A DNA stretch of 64,000 bases from Lentimonas sp002292345 (GTDB taxonomy: Bacteria > Verrucomicrobiota > Verrucomicrobiia > Opitutales > Coraliomargaritaceae), in contig CAXLMP010000103.1 of NCBI GenBank assembly GCA_964187655.1, positions 17,639 to 81,638 on the forward strand, written 5' to 3'. Numbering within the stretch: the stretch's first letter is position 1; each line of letters starts with the position of its first letter. Shown here piece by piece: positions 1 through 9,006 of the stretch. Under the pieces are notes generated by a model, which was not told where the DNA came from, did no database searches, and saw only the letters and a list, made by a program, of their open reading frames with translations. The position numbers and the translations under genes are program-made.

Positions 1-270
1 GAGGATAAATTTATAGATGAGAATCATAATTCCCCAGAGAAAGAGAGAGATGCAGATTTGTTGCTCGTAATCTTTAAGGATGACGAAGATCCCCGAGGCT
101 GAGCCGACACCCTCGACGCCGTAGCTTTGCGCGAGTGCTGCTTTATTCGCGGCTGGTCGGATCAGTCCGCCGTAGAGCACACCGACAAAGATAAAGGAGG
201 CGATCAGGCCGAGGCTGAAAATGAGGCCTTTGACTGAGAAAAGGCCGCGTTCGGGATTTCGTAAACTCAT
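1..270 (-). CDS. Partial membrane protein, possibly MotA/TolQ/ExbB family (N-terminal 90 residues)
   Basis: This frame is open from an ATG at 268-270 to the left edge of the window, so only the N-terminus is visible. It starts MSLRNPERGLFSVKGLIF and has a hydrophobic segment at about residues 14-35 and a second one at about 73-90 (ISLFLWGIMILIYKFIL), with a polar stretch between them. The layout, a first helix, an exported loop and a second helix, is compatible with an ExbB/TolQ-type proton channel subunit. No diagnostic motif lies in the visible part, so the family is a guess; that it is a membrane protein is well supported. Confidence 0.5.
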   Translation of the reverse strand, partial: MSLRNPERGLFSVKGLIFSLGLIASFIFVGVLYGGLIRPAANKAALAQSYGVEGVGSASGIFVILKDYEQQICISLFLWGIMILIYKFIL

Positions 271-435
271 AGGTGTCGTTTTTGTATGTGGGGATCGCAG
301 TGCGCAGCCTAGCAATATATAAAGAAATTAGTGGTTTCGGATTGGTATCGGCTTGGGCGATGGCTGTATTTACCCCCTCATCCTGATGTTTATTATCGAT
401 ATTGCAATTTCCTTACTAAACAATAGTGTCCAGTT

Positions 436-984
436 ATGTTTAATGCGACACTCACTCCTCTTCTCTTAAGCACTGCGTTATTTTTTAGCGGATGCTCATC
501 TTCTAATAGTGGCAATACGGGGCGTAATGTCGGCGTGGCGGCTGGTGCGATTCTTGGTGCTGTGATTGGGGCTCAGCTTGGTGACGGTAGTGGGACGAAT
601 GTAGCGGTGGGTGCAGCGGCGGGTGCTGCACTGGGTGGATTGGGTGGTAGCAAGTATGACCAGAACAAGGAGGAACTCGAAGCCGCTGAGGCTCAGCGGC
701 AGTATGAGTATGATCAAGAAGCCCAAGCTCAGGTGAAGCTGGAAGAAGAAATTCAGGCCTTGGAGGCGAAAAGAGTGCGCGATGAGATTGCGCGTAATTC
801 GACCACATCAGATGTTAGCGCGGCAGAGCGTGAGGCGGCACGCCTCGAAGCGGAGTTGGCTGCCAAGAAAAAAGCCTATGAGGATTCTCAAGCGCGAGCG
901 AAACGCATCCAAGAAGCACAGGCGCGTGTTGCCAAAGCTCAAGAAGAGCTCGCTGAGATGGAGCGTCAGGCAAACGGCGGCTAA
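436..984 (+). CDS. Glycine-zipper lipoprotein with coiled-coil tail
   Basis: A predicted outer-membrane or periplasmic lipoprotein. The N-terminus is a short signal peptide ending in a lipobox, LFFSGC, with lipidation expected on Cys20. Residues ~30-72 form a glycine-zipper region (GAILGAVIGAQLG, then GAAAGAALGGLGG) like that of SlyB/YMGG-type proteins, which can insert in membranes. From ~75 to the end the protein is rich in Glu, Ala, Gln and Arg with few helix breakers, so a long coiled coil is likely. It stands alone, with about 165 bases upstream and 200 downstream free of genes. The precise role is unknown; envelope maintenance is an inference from the family. Confidence 0.75.
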   Translation: MFNATLTPLLLSTALFFSGCSSSNSGNTGRNVGVAAGAILGAVIGAQLGDGSGTNVAVGAAAGAALGGLGGSKYDQNKEELEAAEAQRQYEYDQEAQAQVKLEEEIQALEAKRVRDEIARNSTTSDVSAAEREAARLEAELAAKKKAYEDSQARAKRIQEAQARVAKAQEELAEMERQANGG

Positions 985-1182
985 TCGTAGCTGTCTGTCT
1001 GTTAATGTCTGCCTGCCGCAAGTGGCGAATCAGGTGTAGTTCGCGTGTCGAAGCTGCCGGCTTGTGTATATAGATTATAGCAACTCGAATGCGTTATGCT
1101 TTAATGCTTTTATTTGTTAGGTGCTTGTCGTATACAGATTGCTAATGGTCATTTTTGGCCGTTTTCCAAAATATAATCTAAA

Positions 1183-2127
1183 ATGAAATCATCGCAATAT
1201 ATTGATATCCTAGGGCAACAAGTCGCTAAGCGAACGGTGCTTTTTGTAGTTGGGACAGTAACGATTGTGGTTGGGGGTATCGTCGGATTGCTGTATTATT
1301 TGTTGCTGGCTGGCAGTGCGCCTATCGTTGCAACAGCTGCAGCACCGATTGCAATGATGGCGAATTCAAAGGTCAGTAAGCGCGTCGATCAGCCAAATAG
1401 CAGGGTGCCGTCGCAGTCTTCACTGGTGCTCCTGTTGGAGAAACATTTAAAGGCAACACAGCTCAGTGAGGTAAAGTCTTTGATTGTGAATGGCATGGCC
1501 TCGACTGAAAATACGACCTGTGAATTGGTTGCAATGGCGCGTTGCCCAAATCTGTATACATTAAAAACAGAGGGTGTTGATTTCAAGTATACCGCAGCGT
1601 TTGGCTATAATGGAAAGCAAGGATGGGTTAAGACAGACTTTTTAAATTTAAATAAAGACGAAGTCGGATTCTTCACGCGGGTGGCGTTGTTTGAGAGTTC
1701 GCTCGCACACCTAGCATGGAGCTATCATGCCCATGAGTCACTTGATTACCGGCTTGAGTCGGTTTTGGAGCGTTTGCCTGATGAGCAATGGCAAGGGCGC
1801 GTTTGTGCGGTGGTCGTGAGTCGTGGGCTATTGCCGTTTCCTATTTATCATTATATCGACCAGCAGAGCTATGAGGAAGTCTATCGCCGGGCTCAAGTTC
1901 TGAGAGGAATAGATTTGGTGGATCTTGAAATTCACTTTGCGCGGCCTGAAGTCGCGGCATCTCCTCGTCTACCAATGGGTTATAAACTCTACTTTAATGG
2001 CACGTTAAATGACACCATCGCGTTCACTAAAATTCGACCGAATCGTGTCGTATTTGAGTCGCTATTCGATGCCCCTTCAGGGGCGACTGCTACGAGCTTA
2101 TCGCCTCGTCAGGCGCGCGCCAATTAA
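1183..2127 (+). CDS. Unknown membrane-anchored protein
   Basis: I do not recognise this 314-residue protein. It has one strong hydrophobic segment near the N-terminus (residues ~19-45), then an Ala-rich linker and a soluble region of about 240 residues that would lie outside the cytoplasm if the helix is an uncleaved anchor. Two cysteines about 8 residues apart (ENTTCELVAMARCPN) could form a disulphide. The stop codon overlaps that of the convergent ccsA gene by four bases (a TTAA shared by both strands). No catalytic motif is evident. Confidence 0.65.
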   Translation: MKSSQYIDILGQQVAKRTVLFVVGTVTIVVGGIVGLLYYLLLAGSAPIVATAAAPIAMMANSKVSKRVDQPNSRVPSQSSLVLLLEKHLKATQLSEVKSLIVNGMASTENTTCELVAMARCPNLYTLKTEGVDFKYTAAFGYNGKQGWVKTDFLNLNKDEVGFFTRVALFESSLAHLAWSYHAHESLDYRLESVLERLPDEQWQGRVCAVVVSRGLLPFPIYHYIDQQSYEEVYRRAQVLRGIDLVDLEIHFARPEVAASPRLPMGYKLYFNGTLNDTIAFTKIRPNRVVFESLFDAPSGATATSLSPRQARAN

Positions 2128-4037
2128 GCTTTATCGCTCTCTTGGGCAGCGATAAGGATTCCTTTGCGTTCGCGGCGGTTCTTATCTTCGCCGAATGCAC
2201 TGCGCCAGTAGCGCCAAGGTAAGTTCACTAGGCAGATGAAAAAGATCTGGCTGGCGGCAAAGCCGATCGTCCACCAGAAGCCACTGCTGGTAAAGCCATA
2301 GGCGTGTAGGCCAACGCCGAGTAGGTTGGTGCCGAACCACGACCATACGGTCACGATGCTACCACAGATAGCCAAAGCCATGAGGCCGCGCTCTTTCACG
2401 ATCCCGCCCCAGCGCGCGTGTAGCACGATGGCACCCATGATCACGATCATCAGCGCGCCATTTTCTTTCGGATCCCAGCCCCAGAAGCGACCCCAGGATT
2501 GATCGGCCCAGATGCCACCGAGGATAGTCCCCACCAGGCTAAACAACGTGGCAAAGCAGGTGATACCATAGACCATACTGACGATGGATTTGGCCGACTC
2601 TTTGCTGAAGCGCTTGGAGAATAGTCCGAGCACAGTGAAGATCAATGCAAGTGCGCCGGCAAAGAACATAGCGGAGTAGCCGAATGTAATGACAGTGACG
2701 TGCGTCGCTAGCCAGAAGTTGGAGTCGAGCACTGCGCGCATCATTTCAAGCGTGTCGCCGCTCATGGATAGGTGGTGCGCAATGATGAGCGTGCAGAACC
2801 CGACCAGCGAAGCCATCGCCGCGCCGACGCCGTTCTTATAGAACTTTTCAAGGATCACACCGAGCAGCACGGCACCCCAACCGACGAACACCGCAGAAGA
2901 GTAAAGATTCGTCACAAAAACACCGTAGCGCTCTTGAATGTACATACGAGCAATCAGCCCTAAAGTATGGATCGTAAAGGCGAGTAATAGGACCCAGAAT
3001 GCCGCTTTGGCCAGCGGCGCAGGCCAGCGCAGCCATGAGATGCAGACGGTCAGGAAGATCAGCACGTAAAGCTGCATCGAAAGGTAGAACGGTTGCGCTT
3101 GGTTAAAGAGGCGCTCAAAATGCACACGACCAATATCGTGCGGGAATGCACCGATAAAGCGCTGGCGTAATTGTTCGACGGTTTGGTTGAACATGTCGGG
3201 CTGATCCATGCGATATGCCATTGTCAGGCTGGCGTAGCTCGTGACGTAAGGGCTGAGGTCATCGCCCCGCATTACGTCGAGTAATTCCAAACCAATATTT
3301 TTCCAGTCGTCGAGTGGGTCGACGGGTGCGATTGGCGGCACGACGCGCAAATAGGCGGTCTTTGAAAGTTTCAAATAATCGTCGCCAAATTGAATGAATC
3401 TGCTGAGTAGTTCGGCATCGTAGTCCTCTCCCGCTTGCTGTTGACGGAGGGCCACGAGTCCTGGTTCGACACTGCTAATGTAGCTCTGATATTCATCGAC
3501 GAGTCGATCAAGCCGCTCTGGGGGGCCGACCGGGTGCAGCGAGTGCATTACCCGGTGGTAGAGTGTGAGGCCGTCGTTAAGATCGGCGATTTGTTGCTCG
3601 TAGGGGCTACGTTTTTTCGGTTCAGGGTTGATTTCCTTATAGAGTCGCAGTATCTCGTCGAAGTGCGGTAATAGATCATTGAAGGCGTAGTGGCGCTGGC
3701 CTTTTTGTGCGAGGCCTGCGATGCCAAGATCGTCTGGGAACTCGATTTTAAACACGCGATAGGTGTCGGCCACTTCAGGACGCATGGTCAGATCCATGAA
3801 CCATTCGATCGGACTAAGTGTCACGCCTTCGGGGGTGACGACTTTTTGACGTGCAGCGAGCACGAGCAGGGTGTTACGCGCAACCGAGTCAAGCGGTTTG
3901 ATGCGTCCACCCACTTGCACTGGCAGCTCAGCAAAGCTGTCGATGTCGAACTCAGACGGGTTATTGGAAGGCTTGAAACCGCGGGCAATGATGAGCGTCG
4001 CGATGATTAAGATGAGACTGAAGGCAAATTTTTTCAC
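2124..4037 (-). CDS. ccsA: Cytochrome c biogenesis protein CcsA (system II haem handling)
   Basis: With ResB this integral membrane protein is expected to carry haem across the membrane and attach it to apocytochromes c. The C-terminal half (~320-620) has a series of membrane helices and the tryptophan-rich WWD-like haem motif, WGRFWGWDPKENGALM, near residues 510-525, with conserved histidines on nearby helices. The N-terminal ~300 residues form a large soluble region between a signal-anchor and the helix bundle, making the protein about twice the length of a minimal CcsA. resB lies upstream on the same strand, separated by a GxxExxY gene that appears to have been inserted between them. Confidence 0.88.
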   Translation of the reverse strand: MKKFAFSLILIIATLIIARGFKPSNNPSEFDIDSFAELPVQVGGRIKPLDSVARNTLLVLAARQKVVTPEGVTLSPIEWFMDLTMRPEVADTYRVFKIEFPDDLGIAGLAQKGQRHYAFNDLLPHFDEILRLYKEINPEPKKRSPYEQQIADLNDGLTLYHRVMHSLHPVGPPERLDRLVDEYQSYISSVEPGLVALRQQQAGEDYDAELLSRFIQFGDDYLKLSKTAYLRVVPPIAPVDPLDDWKNIGLELLDVMRGDDLSPYVTSYASLTMAYRMDQPDMFNQTVEQLRQRFIGAFPHDIGRVHFERLFNQAQPFYLSMQLYVLIFLTVCISWLRWPAPLAKAAFWVLLLAFTIHTLGLIARMYIQERYGVFVTNLYSSAVFVGWGAVLLGVILEKFYKNGVGAAMASLVGFCTLIIAHHLSMSGDTLEMMRAVLDSNFWLATHVTVITFGYSAMFFAGALALIFTVLGLFSKRFSKESAKSIVSMVYGITCFATLFSLVGTILGGIWADQSWGRFWGWDPKENGALMIVIMGAIVLHARWGGIVKERGLMALAICGSIVTVWSWFGTNLLGVGLHAYGFTSSGFWWTIGFAASQIFFICLVNLPWRYWRSAFGEDKNRRERKGILIAAQESDKA

Positions 4038-4046
4038 AATGAATGA

Positions 4047-4079
4047 TTTTGACTACGAAAAGCGCGAAATACGCGAAAA
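4047..4079. repeat. Left inverted repeat of the GxxExxY unit
   Basis: A segment reading ACTACGAAAAGCGCGAAAT followed by ACGCGAAAA. It is the imperfect reverse complement of the segment at 4514-4544 on the other side of the GxxExxY gene. Each copy is made of three units of 8-9 bases with the core nACnCGAAAA. It lies between the GxxExxY stop codon and the ccsA start codon, only about ten bases from the latter. Confidence 0.65.
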
Positions 4080-4122
4080 AGGAAAATGCAGATGGGTGGT
4101 TTCTTGAAGGGGCGGTGTTGGA

Positions 4123-4512
4123 TTAATGTGCCTGATTCACGAAGCGTTCATACTGCACTTTTGGATAATGTCCAAAATTGATGAGTATGCCTAACACTTT
4201 GCCTGTCGCCTTTAGGTAGTTGATGACTTGAGCGCGGTGTTGATCGGTGAGGGTGCTAATAGCTTTGATTTCAACTATGATCTTCTCAAGGCATATAAAG
4301 TTAGGCTCGTATCGCTGTTTTAGTTCCCGTCCCTTGTAGTGTAGAACTAATGGTGATTTTTCGACTGCTGGAATGCTTTGATCTTCAAACTCCATGGCTA
4401 GGCATTCTTGATACACCGCTTCAAGGAATCCACAGCCTTTCTCTTTGTAGACTTCGAACGCAGCTCCCATGATCTGATAGCTTTCTTTTTTATAGATAAT
4501 TTCAGTCGTCAT
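4123..4512 (-). CDS. GxxExxY family protein
   Basis: A 129-residue protein with the family signature GFLEAVYQECLAMEF near residues 28-42. The family (also called PDDEXK_3) is predicted to have a nuclease-like fold, supported here by the Glu and the later FICLEKIIVEIKA segment, where Glu and Lys of a degenerate ExK are visible; the biochemical role is not established. It sits as a single gene between resB and ccsA, which normally adjoin, and is bounded by inverted repeats at 4047-4079 and 4514-4544. The right repeat begins two bases upstream of its ATG. This looks like a small insertion in a housekeeping operon. Confidence 0.85.
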   Translation of the reverse strand: MTTEIIYKKESYQIMGAAFEVYKEKGCGFLEAVYQECLAMEFEDQSIPAVEKSPLVLHYKGRELKQRYEPNFICLEKIIVEIKAISTLTDQHRAQVINYLKATGKVLGILINFGHYPKVQYERFVNQAH

Positions 4513-4513
4513 G

Positions 4514-4544
4514 TTTTCGCGTCTTTTGTGTTTTTCGTAGTTAA
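4514..4544. repeat. Right inverted repeat of the GxxExxY unit
   Basis: The plus strand reads TTTTCGCGTCTTTTGTG then TTTTTCGTAGTTAAA. Its reverse complement matches 4047-4079 at most positions (ACTACGAAAA, then AAA, then ACGCGAAAA in register). It forms the 5' leader of the GxxExxY gene, so promoter and ribosome-binding signals of that gene, if any, must lie in or beyond it. Confidence 0.65.
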
Positions 4545-4549
4545 AAAAT

Positions 4550-5728
4550 TTAGTGGCTACGTTTGTTAAGGAATTTAAAGAAATGCATGCCGAACTGGAC
4601 GAGCATGCCCACTCCCATTAGCAGTACGCTGACGTAGGGCAGGACCCAGCCTGGATTACGCACGACTTGGAAGATCGAGGTGCGGTCGTCGTTGGCGAAG
4701 GAGGCTTGGTAAAAGGTGAGGCCTTCGTAGCGCAGCGGATGATTCATGTAGATCAGCGCTTTTTGGTTTTTTGTGGTATCGCTGTGGCGTACCATGACTT
4801 CACTGGAGTAATTAAAAGGGATCTCAGTACCAGGATATTTCTCGTGGGAGAAATCGACCAATTCGACTTCGAATGGGTAATAGTGGCGCTTCAGCCGTAG
4901 GGCGATCTCCCAGCTTTGTTCGCCAAGAGTCACCATTTGCGGTGGAAAGCGATCGTCGATGACATTCGAAACCAACCAGATGCCGAGTGAACCCTCGGGG
5001 CCGAGCACTTCGACGTAAGCAGTGGCGGTGTTGATCTGATTCTCCGCATATGTAACCGCAGTCGGTGTAACGACGACGTTCATCTTAACGGCGACACCTT
5101 GGTTGGCGGGAGACTCGACTGGCGCGGCACCTTCTTGGGCACGGCCGATTTGTGCGTTCGGATAGTAGCTGACGGTACGAATGGTCAGTGGACTCTCTGG
5201 CACGGCGACTGTTTTACCTGGCTTGAGCAGTGCAATGGGGATGCTATGCACGGTGTCGAAATCGGCGTGCAAGCGATCAATCAACACGAGTTCGTTTTCG
5301 CGATATTCTTGAGAGTAGTTACTGCTGGCGCCCTCATCGACGGGCATTTGGCTTTCTTCAGAGAGCACGTCGGTCAGTAACTCGCTAATGAGTAGCAGGA
5401 TCAGGCCGATGTGGATCAGGAAGATGCCGGCTTTCTTGGCGGTTAATGTAAACCGAGTGACGTGGGCGGCTACGAGATTGATCAGCAGCATGCCGCCGAG
5501 CAAGTAGCCACCGGGCATCGGGATGCGTAGCCAGTAGAGCTGATCGTATGCGATCCATGCTTCGGGGTAAGCCCAGATCGCTAGGATGCTTTCGAAGTAG
5601 TCCTTCTGTGTTTTCCAGATGCCAGTTTCGACTTGGGCGAGCGTGCCAAAGAAAATCAGCACCATCGACAAAGCGAGCAAGACGACGGTGAGCCGCAGGG
5701 ATGCAAAGAATTGAAGCAGCGCTTTCAT
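4550..5728 (-). CDS. resB: ResB-like cytochrome c biogenesis protein
   Basis: Partner of CcsA in system II cytochrome c maturation, thought to present haem or keep apocytochrome thiols reduced. The 392 residues contain about four membrane helices: near the N-terminus (LRLTVVLLALSMVLIFFGTLA), ~75-95, ~100-120, and a last one near ~360-380 (VLPYVSVLLMGVGMLVQFGMH). A large exported domain of ~230 residues lies between the third and fourth. This is the ResB arrangement. The gene starts three bases after the stop of the upstream lipoprotein gene, so they are probably co-transcribed, with ccsA further down. Confidence 0.85.
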   Translation of the reverse strand: MKALLQFFASLRLTVVLLALSMVLIFFGTLAQVETGIWKTQKDYFESILAIWAYPEAWIAYDQLYWLRIPMPGGYLLGGMLLINLVAAHVTRFTLTAKKAGIFLIHIGLILLLISELLTDVLSEESQMPVDEGASSNYSQEYRENELVLIDRLHADFDTVHSIPIALLKPGKTVAVPESPLTIRTVSYYPNAQIGRAQEGAAPVESPANQGVAVKMNVVVTPTAVTYAENQINTATAYVEVLGPEGSLGIWLVSNVIDDRFPPQMVTLGEQSWEIALRLKRHYYPFEVELVDFSHEKYPGTEIPFNYSSEVMVRHSDTTKNQKALIYMNHPLRYEGLTFYQASFANDDRTSIFQVVRNPGWVLPYVSVLLMGVGMLVQFGMHFFKFLNKRSH

Positions 5729-5731
5729 GAT

Positions 5732-6388
5732 TTAGTGAGCGTGGTCTTCGATTTGAATCGAATCGAGGAATTGCTGCATGGATGCTTCGTTAGCAAGCAC
5801 GGTGGGAGTGTCACCCAGCATTTTGACGAACCAAGTGCTGCCATGGAAGGGCAGGAGTGCGCCGAGGATGCTTTGCGTTTCGCCTTCAAGACGCACGTAG
5901 AGTCCGCGGTGCCCTGAGATGTCATAATCTGTAGTATAGTCGCGCAAATCTTCGGCCGTGGCTGCTTCGAGGCCGACTTGACCGCGCCAGCGGTTAATGT
6001 TGGCGAGGCGTCCGCCGACATCACCAGGGAATGTGAGGATGGTGATTTCGGCGCTGCCAGTGTCGGCGGTGACTTTGAGATTCGCTTTGCGGATGCCGCT
6101 TGCAGGGAGCTTTTCCCAGCCTTCAGGAGTGGTGAAGTCAACATCGCCAGCTGCGTTGGCGGCCTGTTGCATGCCGGGCAGCACGTTCATCTTGCTTGGG
6201 GCGCTCGTTTCTGGCGTGGTTGCCGCTGCGATCGTTGGTATCGTGTCGGCGCGTTGCTCCTTCGGGATTTGGTAGGCCACGGGTTGCGCTTGATCACAAC
6301 CACTCAAGCAGAGTGCTGCGATGCCGGCTAATATGAGTGGCAGGCGTTGAAAGTTATGGTAGTAAATTCGCGAGATCATAGTGAGCAT
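5732..6388 (-). CDS. Lipoprotein of unknown function upstream of resB
   Basis: A 218-residue predicted lipoprotein: the hydrophobic stretch RLPLILAGIAALCLSGC ends in a lipobox with Cys30. The rest is soluble, with the pattern FTTPEGWEKLPASGIRKANLKV and a following run of alternating hydrophobics. I do not recognise the domain beyond a resemblance to lipoproteins commonly found beside ResB/CcsA genes. It precedes resB by three bases, which suggests a part in haem or cytochrome c handling, by context only. Two starts are possible (6388 or 6379); the signal peptide fits both. Confidence 0.7.
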   Translation of the reverse strand: MLTMISRIYYHNFQRLPLILAGIAALCLSGCDQAQPVAYQIPKEQRADTIPTIAAATTPETSAPSKMNVLPGMQQAANAAGDVDFTTPEGWEKLPASGIRKANLKVTADTGSAEITILTFPGDVGGRLANINRWRGQVGLEAATAEDLRDYTTDYDISGHRGLYVRLEGETQSILGALLPFHGSTWFVKMLGDTPTVLANEASMQQFLDSIQIEDHAH

Positions 6389-6504
6389 AAGAAGTGCAAG
6401 TGAGTCTCGGTTTAGTCAACTGCGCGAATCTTCTATTCTTCGAGCTAATCGCAATGATTAGGCTGCTGCGGTAATAAAACGCCCGTGTGGAATTGAAAAG
6501 TCGC

Positions 6505-7613
<1,109 letters not shown>

Positions 7614-7749
7614 TGAGAAAATGCGAAGGGGGCGCTTGGGTGCAATATTAAAGCGTCTCCGAATGTTCCGTTAGGAGTCCCTTTGATTGACTTTGAGCTG
7701 AGGAAGCTCTTTTACTGAATACTTGTCGTATCCATTATCTATCGCCTGA

Positions 7750-8895
7750 GTGAATCAAACCGAAGAAATTAATACCGAAGGATCTCGTATCCTTGTCGTG
7801 GACGACGACGAGATCATTCGTAAGTTGCTGCGCCGTGTGCTTGAGCGCAGTGGATTTGTCGTCGATGAGGCTGACTCCGGCGAAGGCGCGATCGAGTGTA
7901 TCGAGGCAAATGAGCCAGATCTGATCCTGCTCGACGTCATCATGGACGGTATCGACGGCTTCGTGACGTGTCGGAAAATCAAGGAGATGCCGGGTCTGAA
8001 GCATGTACCAATTATATTTGTAACGGGCCGCTCCGACACTAGTTCGATCGTCGAAGGTCTGGATGCGGGCGGCTGTGACTATGTCGCGAAGCCGATCAAT
8101 CGCCACGAGGCCTTGGCTCGTATTCGGAATCACTTAAAGATGCGTGTGTTGATGCGCTTTCAACGCGAATTCATCAATGGCCTAAAGAAAGCCAACCTCG
8201 CGAAAAATCGTATCATTGGTGTCGCATCGCATGATTTGCGCAATCCCTTGGCTTCGATTCGTGGTCTTTCAGAGTTCCTTGCGGAGAGTGGTCCACTCAA
8301 TGATGACCAGAAAGAAATTGCGGATACGATTCAATCGACTTCAGCCTCGATGCTGCATCTGGTCGATGAATTGCTTGATCTATCGGTAATTGAAAGTGGC
8401 GAAGAGCGTTCGGAAGCAATGCCCTGTCAGGTGCGTGAGGTGGTCTCTTCCTCGCTCAATATTTATCAGTTCAGTGCAAATAAGAAGTCTATTAAGTTGG
8501 AATTAGATGACCGCGGCATGCCAGACCTGTTGATGCTCGATAGGGCTCAATTCCGCCGTTTGATTGATAATTTGTTAAGTAATGCGGTCAAGTATTCGCC
8601 TCTTGGCGCTCTTATCCGAGTGCTAACCGAGGAAGTGAATGGGATCTTTAAAATCGCGATCGAAGATGAAGGCCCTGGTATTCCGGAGGGTGAAATGCAT
8701 AAGCTATTTACTCATTTTGGAAAAACGTCGGTACAACCGACTGGCAATGAGACGAGCACAGGACTCGGCCTCGCAATCTGTAAGGAAATCGCTGAGTTGC
8801 ATCGTGGCAAAGTGTATGCTGAGAATCGCGAGGATCGAGTTGGCGCGCGTTTCACTGTCGAGTTGGATACACAGGTACTTGCCGTTCGTACGTAG
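7750..8895 (+). CDS. Response regulator-histidine kinase hybrid (REC-HisKA-HATPase)
   Basis: A cytoplasmic signalling protein with a receiver domain first and a kinase second. The REC domain covers ~12-130, with acidic pocket DDDE at 18-21, phospho-acceptor Asp in LILLDVIMDG, Thr in IIFVTGR and Lys in DYVAKPI. The HisKA H-box is SHDLRNPLASIRGLSEFL at ~155-172. The HATPase_c domain has N-box DNLLSNAVKYS, G1 DEGPGIP and G2 TGLGLAI. There is no membrane segment or sensor domain, so input probably comes by phosphorylation of the REC domain. It starts with GTG. A paralogue with the same order is at 13820-14947. Confidence 0.9.
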   Translation: MNQTEEINTEGSRILVVDDDEIIRKLLRRVLERSGFVVDEADSGEGAIECIEANEPDLILLDVIMDGIDGFVTCRKIKEMPGLKHVPIIFVTGRSDTSSIVEGLDAGGCDYVAKPINRHEALARIRNHLKMRVLMRFQREFINGLKKANLAKNRIIGVASHDLRNPLASIRGLSEFLAESGPLNDDQKEIADTIQSTSASMLHLVDELLDLSVIESGEERSEAMPCQVREVVSSSLNIYQFSANKKSIKLELDDRGMPDLLMLDRAQFRRLIDNLLSNAVKYSPLGALIRVLTEEVNGIFKIAIEDEGPGIPEGEMHKLFTHFGKTSVQPTGNETSTGLGLAICKEIAELHRGKVYAENREDRVGARFTVELDTQVLAVRT

Positions 8896-9006
8896 CGAAT
8901 TGGCGTATATTTTAGTCAAAGATCTCTTGGTGCACTGAAAGATGCGCATCTGTGGGACTGTTTCGCGTAGATGTGGTTGAATTCACGATAATATCAATTA
9001 TACCCT

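Noticed and set aside
7695..7713. Hairpin GAGCT-GAGGA-AGCTC followed by TTTT
   Set aside because: It is oriented as a plus-strand terminator, but no plus-strand gene ends before it, and the stem is only five bases.
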